From assembly GCA_965217565.1 (NCBI GenBank), contig CBDCIS010000012.1:1-64000 (forward strand): a DNA stretch of 64,000 bases, in the 5' to 3' direction. Under the pieces are notes generated by a model. The model was not told the DNA's origin. It worked only from the letters and a program-made list of their open reading frames with translations, and searched no databases. The first letter of the stretch is position 1. Each line of letters opens with the position of its first letter. The stretch is from CBDCIS01 sp965217565. GTDB taxonomy: Bacteria; Chloroflexota; Dehalococcoidia; Lucifugimonadales; CATOSD01. The translations under genes were made by a program, and so were the position numbers. This document shows, piece after piece, positions 33,850 through 42,565 of this stretch.

Positions 33850-34398
33850 TCAACGTAGGGCGTCTTCGATATGCTTGAAATACTCATCGCGCTCTTGGTC
33901 CGAAAGGTCTATGGCATCCTCCGGACGCAGTGAGGAAACCGCTGGACGCTTACGCATCAACCTCAGGGCCAGGTAGAGGATTACGCCGGCGCCTACCAGG
34001 ACCGCCGGAGGCAAGACCCAGGCCAGCAGGCTAAAGCCGCTTGTGGGGGGCTCCAGTATCACGCTCGGCCCGTATCGCTCAACGAAGAAGCCCTTGACCT
34101 CGTCTTCTGTCCAACCCCGTTCGAGCCTATCGACGACGATGCCGCGCATCTGCACGGCCAGTGGATTGCGCGATTGGTCGATCGACTCGCCCGGGCAGAC
34201 TGGGCACATGATCGCCTCACTCAATTGCTGGGCCCGTCTCTCCAGGGGAGGAACGTCCTCATGGGACGCGCAGGCCACAGCAACAATCGCAAGCCCGAGC
34301 GCAAGGAGCGCCATTGCGCCCGCGACTCGCCAGGGAGCCGCCGCGCCGGGAGCGATTGTGCGTGTTCTTGCCGTCTCTGCCGCCACCTTCATACACAA
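33850..34398 (-). CDS. ccmH: cytochrome c maturation thiol-reductase CcmH
   Basis: CcmH keeps apocytochrome cysteines reduced before heme attachment. The protein has an N-terminal membrane segment, a short outside domain with the redox pair Cys65-Pro-Val-Cys68 (IMCPVCPGESIDQSRNPLAVQMR), and then GWTEDEVKGFFVERYGPSVILEPP. A second membrane helix and an acidic cytoplasmic tail follow. The usual motif is LRCxxCQ; here the residue after the second Cys is proline. It is the first gene of the block ccmH-ccmF-ccmI-unknown. A TAAC-rich region lies upstream without a clear promoter. Confidence 0.93.
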   Translation of the reverse strand: MCMKVAAETARTRTIAPGAAAPWRVAGAMALLALGLAIVAVACASHEDVPPLERRAQQLSEAIMCPVCPGESIDQSRNPLAVQMRGIVVDRLERGWTEDEVKGFFVERYGPSVILEPPTSGFSLLAWVLPPAVLVGAGVILYLALRLMRKRPAVSSLRPEDAIDLSDQERDEYFKHIEDALR

Positions 34399-34582
34399 GC
34401 CAGGCTACGCCAACAGGCCTCACAAAAGATTGTGATAAGGGTAACACACAGCTTGGTATCATTGCACACCTGAACCGGTCAGAGTCCGGTAGGCGGAGCG
34501 GCTATCCAAAGCTAACGCCAAATAAGATGCGATTGCCCTGAACTCAGCATGTGTCGATATTTCGCGGGTATCCAGTTTGTGT

Positions 34583-34588
34583 TATAAT
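34583..34588 (+). promoter_or_regulatory. -10 element of the ssrA promoter
   Basis: A perfect TATAAT ends 11 bases before the predicted 5' end of the tmRNA, close to where a -10 box would be expected. The region 17 bases further upstream (TTTCGC) is a poor -35 match. Confidence 0.65.
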
Positions 34589-34599
34589 GAACCCCTTGT

Positions 34600-34953
34600 G
34601 GGGACGCGTGGGTTCGACAGGGGAAGTCCTTGCGGGATTGCAGGTCGAGGCGCCATCTACCTCGTAAAAAGGTGGCACAAAAGTAACTGACGACAGACAG
34701 CTACAGCTAGCCGCCTAACAACGGCTACGTTCACCTTCTCCTTACCTCGAGGGAGGGGGCTGAGCGACACAATTCGAGGTGCGGTCCGTCCGATGCCGAT
34801 GAGAAGGACCAAAGACCATCGGCTGGTCTCTATCGACCCCTTCGCCGGCAGAGGGCTATAGAGGCGAGCAACAACACCGCCGGCTAAACCTGTAGTACAT
34901 CCTGGCCAAGGGCTCTTCTGGACGGGGAGTTCGACCCTCCCCCGTCTCCACCA
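34600..34953 (+). ncRNA. ssrA: transfer-messenger RNA
   Basis: The tmRNA rescues stalled ribosomes and tags the incomplete protein. The 5' end GGGGACGCGTGGGTTCGACA pairs with the 3' end CGTCTCC, A, CCA as a 7-bp tRNA-like acceptor stem; the T-arm GGGGAGTTCGACCCTCC precedes it. The tag frame ends at TAA 34716-34718 and reads TDDRQLQLAA just before it, with the canonical hydrophobic LAA end. The exact resume codon cannot be fixed by eye. The length of about 354 bases and single-piece layout are normal. CCA is encoded. Confidence 0.96.
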
Positions 34954-35253
34954 TTCCTTCCGCAACCTCAACTCTACATCCACTATTGGCATTGACACCC
35001 AGTCGGGTTTGAGTTGCGTTGCTGGTCACGAGGCCGGGGATAGTCCATCTGTGAGTGTAATCCAGCTTTAGCCAGTAGAGAAAGCGCGGAATTGGCATAA
35101 CAGCGGTAATTGAACCACTTAAACTACTACCAACCACAGAACCGTGTGCGCTATACTTCTCGCACGATTTTCGTCGCTTGTTGCCGAGCGGCAGTTTCGA
35201 TGGAACACTTTGGCGGCAGCGCGAAGCTTTAGCCCAATAGCTGGAGGTAGGCC
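34954..35253. other. intergenic region after ssrA
   Basis: These 300 bases hold no recognised gene or repeat. Open frames on the minus strand crossing the tmRNA are not credible. A ribosome site (GGAGGT) at the right edge belongs to the DUF4389 gene. Confidence 0.5.
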
Positions 35254-35574
35254 ATGACAGGACCATCCAATAGTCAGAGGTACCCCGTCGATTTCGAGGT
35301 TGAGTACCCGGAAAGCGGTTCGCGGCTGCTCGCTTTGATTGGTGTGCTGTTTTTCTTCAAGTGGATTCTGTTGATTCCGCACCTGATTATCCTGACGTTT
35401 CTCGGCATAGCACAGTTCGTAGTGGTGTACATCGGATACTGGGCGGTTCTCATCACCGGCCGTTACCCCAAGGGACTGTTCGATTTTGGGGTTGGCGTGC
35501 AGAGATGGAGCCTTCGAACCACGGCTTGGTTGAATGGCTGGAGCGACCGATACCCGCCGTTCAGTCTTTCGTAG
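35254..35574 (+). CDS. DUF4389-like membrane protein
   Basis: The 106-residue protein has two membrane helices (LLALIGVLFFFKWILLIPHLIILTFLGIAQF and VVYIGYWAVLITGRYP), followed by KGLFDFGVGVQRWSLRTTAWLNGWSDRYPPFSL. The end segment with repeated aromatic residues is characteristic of DUF4389 proteins, whose function is not known to me. A GGAGGT site precedes the ATG. It is transcribed alone, with a hairpin 310 bases downstream. Confidence 0.8.
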   Translation: MTGPSNSQRYPVDFEVEYPESGSRLLALIGVLFFFKWILLIPHLIILTFLGIAQFVVVYIGYWAVLITGRYPKGLFDFGVGVQRWSLRTTAWLNGWSDRYPPFSLS

Positions 35575-35884
35575 TATTCCCAAGTCGCCTGTTAGTTGAA
35601 TAACTAAACCTGGTCGGCTGGCCTTCCTATAGCCCGCCGGTTCAGTATGCAAAGGACTGCGGCAATAGGCGATTCCCTGACAATAGCTCTTCCAGACAGG
35701 CAGTCCGGGGCGAACACCGCCGATGGCGCGAGTCCTGGTCTCCCGCGCCACGCGGCAGGCAAGCGCAAGTCCGATCGAGGCGGCAGCTCTCAGATGGCCT
35801 GTTCTGGCGATTCGCCGCGCCACAGCACAATGTTAGGGAAGAAGTGCGTCAGCTCACCGGAAGAAGTGTATGGCGGTCAAATGA
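35575..35884. other. intergenic region between DUF4389 gene and ABC importer
   Basis: About 310 bases without a credible gene. Short open frames lack ribosome sites and resemblance. The region ends in a strong hairpin at 35885-35915 that separates two convergent units. Confidence 0.5.
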
Positions 35885-35915
35885 AAAGCGCTGGTGGTTT
35901 AAAACACCAGCGCTT
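35885..35915. terminator. bidirectional intrinsic terminator
   Basis: AAAGCGCTGGTG, a GTTTAAAA loop region and CACCAGCGCTTT form a 12-bp stem with A and T runs on the outer sides. It can end the plus-strand transcript from DUF4389 and the minus-strand ABC importer operon, whose last stop lies 48 bases away. Confidence 0.9.
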
Positions 35916-35962
35916 TGTCTTTCGATAGCGCTCGAGGGAAGCCGTTCGGACTTGCTTGGGTC

Positions 35963-36871
35963 TTACCCCTTGCCCCTCAGCTTGGGATCAAGCTTGTCTC
36001 GCAGTCCGTCGCCAAACAGGTTCACAGACATGCTGGCGAGGAAGAGGGCGAGCCCTGGGAAGAACACAACCCAGGGGGAAGTGAGCGCGTATGTCCTGCC
36101 TTCGCCAATGGTGTTGCCCCAGGTGGGTGTGGTCGGCGGGACGCCCGCGCCCAGGAAGCTGAGGCTGGCCTCCACCAGGATCGCCGTGGCGAACAGGAAC
36201 GTGGCCTGGACGATGAGCGGCGCGAAGGTGTTGGGCAACACGTGGTAGTACAGGATGCGCCAGGACGGCGCGCCGAACGCCCTGGCGGCGTCGATGTACA
36301 TCTGTTCGCGGATGCTCAGTACGGCGGAGCGGATGAGCCTGGCCGTTCGAGGGGTGTCCACGACCGTGATGGCGATGATAACGTTGAACAGGCTGCCGCC
36401 CAACAATGCCATTAGCACGATGGCGAACAGGATACCGGGGATGGCCATCAGGCCGTCCATGAAGCGCATCACGATGTCGTCGAGCCATCTGAAGTAGCCT
36501 GCCGTGACACCTATGAACACGCCGATAACAGAGCTCATGACGGCGACCGCCGCGCCCACGAAGAGGGAAATCCTGGCGCCGTAGGCGACGAGTCCGTACA
36601 GGTCTCGCCCCAGGCTGTCGGTGCCAAACCAGTGCTCCCCACTCGGTTCCTGGAGGCGGTCTGTCATATTGAGATCGTAGGGATTTATGAAGGTGATGAC
36701 CGGGGCGGCTATCGCGACCAGGCCAAAGAATAGGATAATTGACAGGCCCACCAGCATGTTGGGGTTGCTCGACAGGGCCTGCCATATCTTGACGTACGTG
36801 GGCTGTTTCGGTCTGAGTCCGGCTAGTTGCGCTTCCGCGGCGGCTGCGAGACTACTACTCTGTGTGGCCAT
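35963..36871 (-). CDS. dipeptide/oligopeptide ABC permease, DppC type
   Basis: This 302-residue permease has the N-terminal OppC/DppC domain (WQALSSNPNMLVGLSIILFF), the EHWFGTDSLGRDLYGLVAYGARISL signature and about six helices. The ATPase-coupling loop is YIDAARAFGAPSWRILYYHVLPN. It is the last gene of the importer unit; its ATG overlaps the DppB-type stop as TGATG. No ATPase gene follows before the terminator. The transported solute may be a peptide or another oligomer, since this family is broad. Confidence 0.93.
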   Translation of the reverse strand: MATQSSSLAAAAEAQLAGLRPKQPTYVKIWQALSSNPNMLVGLSIILFFGLVAIAAPVITFINPYDLNMTDRLQEPSGEHWFGTDSLGRDLYGLVAYGARISLFVGAAVAVMSSVIGVFIGVTAGYFRWLDDIVMRFMDGLMAIPGILFAIVLMALLGGSLFNVIIAITVVDTPRTARLIRSAVLSIREQMYIDAARAFGAPSWRILYYHVLPNTFAPLIVQATFLFATAILVEASLSFLGAGVPPTTPTWGNTIGEGRTYALTSPWVVFFPGLALFLASMSVNLFGDGLRDKLDPKLRGKG

Positions 36872-37812
36872 CAGTACCTAATCCTCGGATCTACATAGAC
36901 GTACATGACGTCAATGAGCAAGTTTACCATGACGTAAGCGCCCGCCACCACGAGTGCCATGCTCTGGATGATGGGGAAGTCTCTCTGAGCGATGGCATCG
37001 ACCACGAGGCGGCCTATTCCTGGAATGGCGAAAACTGTTTCGGTTATCACGACGCCTGTGATCAGGCCGGCGATACTAAAGCCTATGATGGTAAGGATAG
37101 GGTTGGCTGCGTTCCTCAACGCGTGCCTGAGCAGCACGAACTGCTCGGCCAGGCCCTTGGCCCTCGCCGTCCGCACGTAGTCTTCCTTGAGCACCTCAAG
37201 CATCGTGGCGCGTGTCATCCGGGTTATGAGCGCGGCGCTCGTTACGCTGAGAAGCATCGCAGGCAACAACAGTCCGTGCAGCCACTGGCTAGGACTCTCT
37301 CCAAAGTAGGTATAGCCCCCGGCCGGAAAGATGGGGACTTTGACCGCGAAAGCCCACATGAGCATGTATCCGAGAAAGAAGTAGGGAACGGCGTATCCCG
37401 CAAGGGCGAATATCATCACCACTCGGTCAATCCAGGAGTTGAACTTCCAGGCGGCCAGCACTCCCAATGGAACCGCGATGAGTATGGACATCGACAGCCC
37501 CATTCCCGCAAGCGAAAGCGTAGGCTGCAAACGATTCTTCAGCAGGAAAGAGACCTTGTGCCCCGAGAAGACGGACTCGCCCAACTGGAATGTGGCTATC
37601 TGCTTCAGGTAGATACCGAACTGGACGATGATGGGCTTGTTCAGGCCCATGTCCTCACGCATCTTCTCGACCATCTCGGGCGTGGCCTCGTCGCCAACAA
37701 TGACGGAGGCGGGGTCGCCAGGGGCAAGGTGTATGGCGCCGAATACCACGATGCCCACGATTATCATCGTCGGGACAGCGGCCAGGAGACGTTTTGCTAT
37801 GTATCTCTGCAT
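36871..37812 (-). CDS. dipeptide/oligopeptide ABC permease, DppB type
   Basis: The 313-residue permease begins QRYIAKRLLAAVPTMIIVGIVVFGAIHLAPGDPA, typical of OppB/DppB, and has six helices. Its coupling loop is LKEDYVRTARAKGLAEQFVLLRHALRN, and VVITETVFAIPGIGRLVVDAI follows. It lies upstream of the DppC-type permease and overlaps it by one base. A short coiled-coil gene stands between it and the binding-protein genes. Confidence 0.94.
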   Translation of the reverse strand: MQRYIAKRLLAAVPTMIIVGIVVFGAIHLAPGDPASVIVGDEATPEMVEKMREDMGLNKPIIVQFGIYLKQIATFQLGESVFSGHKVSFLLKNRLQPTLSLAGMGLSMSILIAVPLGVLAAWKFNSWIDRVVMIFALAGYAVPYFFLGYMLMWAFAVKVPIFPAGGYTYFGESPSQWLHGLLLPAMLLSVTSAALITRMTRATMLEVLKEDYVRTARAKGLAEQFVLLRHALRNAANPILTIIGFSIAGLITGVVITETVFAIPGIGRLVVDAIAQRDFPIIQSMALVVAGAYVMVNLLIDVMYVYVDPRIRY

Positions 37813-37926
37813 ACCAACCTCCGCGCCATCTTCATCGGTTCACCTCAGGACAAGCCTAACACACGAATCACGTTTGCGCCAGATAGCGTTCATTACCACA
37901 GTGTTCCAGTCCGCGGTTGAGAGTAG

Positions 37927-38178
37927 TCAGGCGAACAGCTTCACAAGGATCGCCACACCTACTCCAAGCGCGGCCGCGCCCACTCCAAGCGTGGCGAGTA
38001 TCGTTGCCACAGACCAGCGCATCAGCCGGTTTTCGAGACGCTGAATTTCTGTTCTTACGCTCTCGACCTCCACTCTGACGTTCCCAACCTCCACTCTGAC
38101 GTTCCCAACGTCTTCTTTGGTTGCCAGATGTTCGTATGCTCCCTCTAGACGACTGACTCGTTCATCTATTGTTGTCAT
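37927..38178 (-). CDS. small coiled-coil membrane protein
   Basis: I do not recognise a named family. The 83-residue protein has an N-terminal amphipathic coiled coil with a tandem heptad duplication (VGNVRVE twice, then VESVRTEIQRLENRL) and ends in one membrane helix (SVATILATLGVGAAALGVGVAILVKLF). This build resembles small anchored coiled-coil proteins of the DUF1640 or haemolysin XhlA kind. A TAGGAGG site precedes the ATG, which supports expression. It lies between the binding-protein and permease genes of the importer on the same strand, so a role with the importer is possible but unproven. Confidence 0.72.
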   Translation of the reverse strand: MTTIDERVSRLEGAYEHLATKEDVGNVRVEVGNVRVEVESVRTEIQRLENRLMRWSVATILATLGVGAAALGVGVAILVKLFA

Positions 38179-38240
38179 AAGGGAAACCTCCTACACGACA
38201 CTGCCATTGGCCGGCTCCGGATGGCATGCTGCCATTGCTA

Positions 38241-38283
38241 CGCCGCCTGCCCCAAGCCATTTGACGGCCTGGGACAGGCGGCG
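38241..38283 (-). terminator. hairpin after the second binding-protein gene
   Basis: CGCCGCCTG and CAGGCGGCG form a strong stem, extended by further pairing in the 25 bases between. It follows the stop of the binding-protein gene at 38325 by about 40 bases. It has no strong T run, so it may be an attenuator or mRNA-stabilising hairpin rather than a full stop. Confidence 0.65.
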
Positions 38284-38324
38284 AGATTTCCGATTGGTCA
38301 GTGACTCCTGACGTCAGCGTGGTT

Positions 38325-40106
38325 CTAGTTGTCGAACCAGACTCCGGTCATGCGCGTCCTGTGGTAGTCGTCGTGGGTTCCCATGAGGTCGGCGTGCATG
38401 ATGATGTAGCTAACCACGTTGCCTGGCGCCAAGTGGGTTACGTTCTCGTAGTAGGACTGCTGTACCGCATCCACCAAGCGCTGCTGTTCCGCGGGGTCCG
38501 AGGTCCGGGAGTACTGCGACTTCAGGTCCTCGATCTCCAGGTTGTCGTGCCAGCCGTAGGTCTTGGGGTTCAGATACCAGTTGAGCACGGGGTTGTTGGT
38601 GGGCACTCCGCAGCAACCGGTGTGGAACAAGTCCCAGTACTCGGGGTCCTGGCGGTAGGTTACGGCTGTTGCCCAGTCGGTGTGCTGAAGCTTTGAATTG
38701 AAGCCTATCGCCTGGGCGGTCGCATTGTTGACGATGCTCCGGTCGCGATGCGTAACATAGCTGGTATCGCCCAGAATCACGATTTCTGTGTCGGGGTCCC
38801 AGCCAGTCTCCTCGACGAACTCAGCGAACAAGGCTCGTGCCTTTTCCAAGTCCTTCTGGTTGTACAACTCGATGCCGGCATCGCTCTCGTTGGGCGTGCC
38901 GCAGATGAAGATGGCGCCGCAGAGACTCCATAGTTCGCCAGGGTTGTGCGCTGCCATGAGCGCCTCAGCATCCTGTGCAGCCTGCATCGCCTGCCTCGCC
39001 TTCAGGTTGCTAAAGGGCAGCTTGGTGTGGTTGAACAGCAGGATTGGCGTATAGCCTGCCGGAAAGACAAAGGTTTGTAGCTTGGGGTCGTCCTTGACCT
39101 CTTCCCAGAAGTGGGGTGGGTTGCCGGTCGCGTAGTGAATCTTGCCTGTCTTGAGACCTGCGAGAACGGTCGTCTTGTCCGGGATCTCCACAATTTGGAG
39201 ATGGTCAAGCAACACTCGTTCGCCCTCTGGAAATATGCCGTTGGGGAAGCCTTCCCTGGGTTCGAGATCGAAACGGAAGCCCGGCGCCCAATTCTCCAAC
39301 CGCCAGGGGCCGGAGGAGACGAAATCGTCCACACGGTCGTGGGGGCTAACTGTACCTGCGATCTCCGCCTTCATCATGAAGGGAGCTTGTCCCAGTCCGA
39401 GCGAGGTTACGGCGAAGGGTTCCTTCAGACGGATAACGAAGTTTCGGTCGTCAATCTTCTCCATGGTCTCGGGGGAGTTGTTGCCCGCCTTGCTGCGCTG
39501 CATCAGCGCGACTCCGGCTGTTATGCGTTCGGCCCAGCGGAAAGTGGAAGCGATGAAGTCGTCCGAGGTTATCTTGTCACCGTCCTCGAAGGTCATGTCG
39601 TCCCTTAGGGTGAATGTCCATTCGAGCTGGTCTTCGCTCAAGTCCCAGGTGTCGAACATGTTGTTATGAAGCGCGCCATTGGGGTCGAGCCTGAAGGGAA
39701 ACTCGTACATGTGCATGGACACCTCGTAGGTCACCGTAGCGGTGGTCCATACGGGGTCGATAGTCTTCACCGACGCTCCCAGGGCGAAGACGGCCGTGCC
39801 GCCCTCCTTGATCCCACCTGTGTCTTGGGGAATTACCCTTGCCGTTCTGGGCTGGGGAGCGGCGGGCGCCTGCGGCTGCGTCATAGCGATCGCCTCGGGC
39901 GCGGCCGCGGACTCCACTGCGGGGGCCGGAAGCGCAGGCGCGGCAGGTGCGACCGGAGCCGCCTGCGACATCTGCGGCGCTGCTGCCGCAGGCGCCGCAG
40001 CGGCTGGCTGTTGCGGAGCCGCCGGCGCCTCGGCGGCCGAGCACGCCAACGCCGTTATGAGCGTAAGGGCTGCCAAAAAGGGTAGCAATCTCAATGCTTT
40101 TGACAT
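38325..40106 (-). CDS. ABC transporter binding lipoprotein, family 5 (copy 2)
   Basis: This 593-residue protein is a peptide/nickel-type family 5 binding protein. It has a lipobox (LITALACSAAEAP) and then an Ala/Pro/Gln-rich linker of some 70 residues. The family pattern includes FTLRDDMTFEDGDKITSDDFIASTFRWAERI, VIRLKEPFAVTSLGLGQAPF and LENWAPGFRFDLEPREGFP. It closely resembles the gene immediately upstream, of identical length, with most differences scattered. The pair is a tandem duplication. The low-complexity linker likely tethers the domain away from the membrane or wall. Confidence 0.92.
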   Translation of the reverse strand: MSKALRLLPFLAALTLITALACSAAEAPAAPQQPAAAAPAAAAPQMSQAAPVAPAAPALPAPAVESAAAPEAIAMTQPQAPAAPQPRTARVIPQDTGGIKEGGTAVFALGASVKTIDPVWTTATVTYEVSMHMYEFPFRLDPNGALHNNMFDTWDLSEDQLEWTFTLRDDMTFEDGDKITSDDFIASTFRWAERITAGVALMQRSKAGNNSPETMEKIDDRNFVIRLKEPFAVTSLGLGQAPFMMKAEIAGTVSPHDRVDDFVSSGPWRLENWAPGFRFDLEPREGFPNGIFPEGERVLLDHLQIVEIPDKTTVLAGLKTGKIHYATGNPPHFWEEVKDDPKLQTFVFPAGYTPILLFNHTKLPFSNLKARQAMQAAQDAEALMAAHNPGELWSLCGAIFICGTPNESDAGIELYNQKDLEKARALFAEFVEETGWDPDTEIVILGDTSYVTHRDRSIVNNATAQAIGFNSKLQHTDWATAVTYRQDPEYWDLFHTGCCGVPTNNPVLNWYLNPKTYGWHDNLEIEDLKSQYSRTSDPAEQQRLVDAVQQSYYENVTHLAPGNVVSYIIMHADLMGTHDDYHRTRMTGVWFDN

Positions 40107-40302
40107 TCAATCCTCCTGAAAGAGATGTAACTCTTCCGTTCCTTCATTCCTGCGGCACATCGGGAGAAGGAGGACACTGTATGCCGTCCACCCGTTTCAC
40201 TCCCTTAAGTTGGGACCTCTGCAAATCCAGCGGGCCGACTCATTGTGCGCCAACCTCAAGCTTATGAACTCCTGATTCGACTCTCGCTAAGACTATGTAG
40301 AT

Positions 40303-40337
40303 GCCGCCTGTTCAAAGTGTTCCTTCAAACAGGCGGC
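40303..40337 (-). terminator. hairpin between the duplicated binding-protein genes
   Basis: GCCGCCTGTTCAAA and TTCAAACAGGCGGC pair around a short loop, about 46 bases after the stop of the first binding-protein gene. There is no T run. Such hairpins after binding-protein genes commonly reduce expression of downstream genes or protect upstream mRNA. A similar stem follows the second copy. Confidence 0.7.
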
Positions 40338-40382
40338 GCCACACTTACCTATTGATCAGGGGTTGCTGACGGCAGCTTAATT

Positions 40383-42164
40383 CTAGTTGTCGAACCAGAC
40401 CCCGGTCATCCGGGTGTTGTTGTGATAGTCGTGGACCCCCTGGACGTTAGCGTTGATGATGTTGTAGCCAATGGAGTTTCCGGGAATCATGTGGGTAACG
40501 TTCTCGTAGTACGACGTTTGAACGGCATCCACAATCCTCTTCTGCTCCGCTGGGTCGGAAGCGCGGGAGTACTGCGACTTCAGGTCTTCGATTTCCAGGT
40601 TATCGTGCCAGCCGTAGGTCTTGGGGCTGAGATACCAGTTCAAGACCGGGTTGTTGCTAGGCACACCGCAGCAGCTTGTGTGGAACATATCCCAGTACTC
40701 GGGGTCCTGGCGGAAGGTGACCGCGGTTGCCCAGTCGGGCTGCTGCAGGTTGGCGTTGAAGCCTACCGCTCTTGCCGTCGCCTGGTTGACGATGCTTATG
40801 TCGCGCATTTCGACGTAGCTTGTGTTGCCCAGGATGATTATAGGAGTGTCGGGGTCCCAGCCGGTCTCCTGGACGAACTCCTGGAAGAGTTGCTGCGCCT
40901 TGGGCAGGTCGCCCTGGTCATACAGTTCGAGGGAGGCATCGCTCTCGTTGGGTGTGCCGCAAATGAAGATTGCGCCGCAAGTGCTCCACAGCTCCTGTGG
41001 GCCGTACGCGGGCATCCACTCGTCGGCGTCCAAAGCCGCCTGCATGGCCTGGCGCGCCTTCAGGTTGCTAAAGGGCAACTTGGTGTGATTGAACAGCACC
41101 ACCGGGGAATTCCCCGCTGGGTACACCCACGTGGTCAGCTTGGGGTCGTCCTTTACGTCCGGCCAGAAGTGGCGGGGCATGAAGGTGCCGTAATGAATCT
41201 TGCCGGTCTTTAGGCCGGCGAGCAGGGTGGTCTTGTCCGGAATCTCCACTATCTGCAGGGCGTCCAAAAACACTCTCTCGCCCTCTGGGAAAATCCCGGC
41301 AGGGAAGCCCTCCCTGGGCTCGAGGTCGAAGCGGAAGCCTGGCGCCCAGTTGGCCAGCCTCCAGGGACCGGATGTGACGAACTCGTCCACGCGGTCATGA
41401 GGGCTGGTCGCGCCCGCGATCTCTTCCTTCATCATGAACGGCTCTTGTCCAAAGCCCAGAGAGGTGACCGCGAACGGCTCCTTAAGGTGGACTATGAATG
41501 TGAGGTCGTCAACCTTCTCCAAGCTCTTGGCGGAACTGTTGCCATCTATGCTTCGCTGGAAGAGCGCGATGCCACCATTTATGCGCTCTGCCCACCTGAA
41601 GGTGGAGGCGATGAAGTCGTCCGTGGTTATCTTGTCCCCGTCCTCGAAGGTCATGTCGTCTCTGAGCGTGAACGTCCAATTGAGTTGGTCGTCACTTATA
41701 TCCCAGGTGTCAAACATGTTGTTGTGCAACGCGCCCTGTGGATCGAGCCTTAGAGGGAACTCGTACAGATGCCTCGATAGTTCCCAGGTGACGCCAGCAG
41801 TCGTCCACACGGGATCGAGCGCCTTCACGGAGGCGGCAAGGGCGAAAACCAACGTACCGCCCTCGTTAACATCCGCACTTTCCTGTGGAATCGTTCGCGC
41901 CGTACGTGCCTGTGGCGCTTCAGGCGCCTGCGGCTGGGTTCTAACTTCCGCGCCAGGGGCAGCGGACTGTGCCATCGCGGCAGGCACCGGCTGAGCGGGC
42001 GCTTGCGGCGCCGCTGGCGCGGCCTGTGACATCTGCGGCGCTGCTGCCGCAGGGGCCGCAGCGGCGGGCTGTTGCGGCGCCGTTGGCGCCTCGGCGGCCG
42101 AGCACGCCAACGCTGTTAGTAGGCTCAACACTGCCAAAAAGGGTAACAATTTTAAGGCTTTCAA
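40383..42164 (-). CDS. ABC transporter binding lipoprotein, family 5 (copy 1)
   Basis: The first of two tandem family 5 binding proteins, also 593 residues. It has the same lipobox (LLTALACSAAEAP), an Ala/Pro/Gln-rich linker and the same conserved blocks (FTLRDDMTFEDGDKITTDDF; LANWAPGFRFDLEPREGFP). The C-terminus NTRMTGVWFDN matches its copy apart from scattered differences. It is the promoter-proximal gene of the unit that ends in the DppB/DppC permeases. Two receptors with one permease pair suggest an importer serving two related ligands. Confidence 0.92.
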   Translation of the reverse strand: MKALKLLPFLAVLSLLTALACSAAEAPTAPQQPAAAAPAAAAPQMSQAAPAAPQAPAQPVPAAMAQSAAPGAEVRTQPQAPEAPQARTARTIPQESADVNEGGTLVFALAASVKALDPVWTTAGVTWELSRHLYEFPLRLDPQGALHNNMFDTWDISDDQLNWTFTLRDDMTFEDGDKITTDDFIASTFRWAERINGGIALFQRSIDGNSSAKSLEKVDDLTFIVHLKEPFAVTSLGFGQEPFMMKEEIAGATSPHDRVDEFVTSGPWRLANWAPGFRFDLEPREGFPAGIFPEGERVFLDALQIVEIPDKTTLLAGLKTGKIHYGTFMPRHFWPDVKDDPKLTTWVYPAGNSPVVLFNHTKLPFSNLKARQAMQAALDADEWMPAYGPQELWSTCGAIFICGTPNESDASLELYDQGDLPKAQQLFQEFVQETGWDPDTPIIILGNTSYVEMRDISIVNQATARAVGFNANLQQPDWATAVTFRQDPEYWDMFHTSCCGVPSNNPVLNWYLSPKTYGWHDNLEIEDLKSQYSRASDPAEQKRIVDAVQTSYYENVTHMIPGNSIGYNIINANVQGVHDYHNNTRMTGVWFDN

Positions 42165-42428
42165 GAGACAAACCTCCTAAAGGTATAAATCTTCACTCTC
42201 ATCGTTTTAGGTCACACTACGTACCCTAAGCACAGGTAGAATCGCGTAGCCCCCACCTCCTCAATAGACAAGCTAGGGACGCCTGTGACGCCCCCGCAAC
42301 TTCGCCGTAGTTATACTTCATTCTGTCATGGTATGTCAACCCCACCCAGATTTGCCATATAGTTTGGCGTTATATCTCCAAGCCGTGCGGTTGGCATCGG
42401 ACTATGAACAGGGGAAAACGCAAGCTAT

Positions 42429-42502
42429 TGGCTGCCCGGCGAGGATTCGAACCTCGGTCAGTGGAGCCAAAGTCCACTGTGCTGCCACTACACCACCGGG
42501 CA
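42429..42502 (-). tRNA. tRNA-Gln(TTG)
   Basis: Read on the minus strand, the acceptor stem TGCCCGG pairs with CCGGGCA, followed by discriminator G and an encoded CCA. The D arm is GTGTAGTGGCAGCAC, the anticodon stem CAGTGGA/TCCACTG encloses CTTTGGC with anticodon TTG, and the T arm GAGGTTCGAATCCTC is canonical. It stands alone. Confidence 0.96.
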
Positions 42503-42565
42503 ATGCTCTATGGACTGGCGCGCGCTTCCAGGGTGTGCCTCATCCCCCACCGATGGAGTCCCGTC

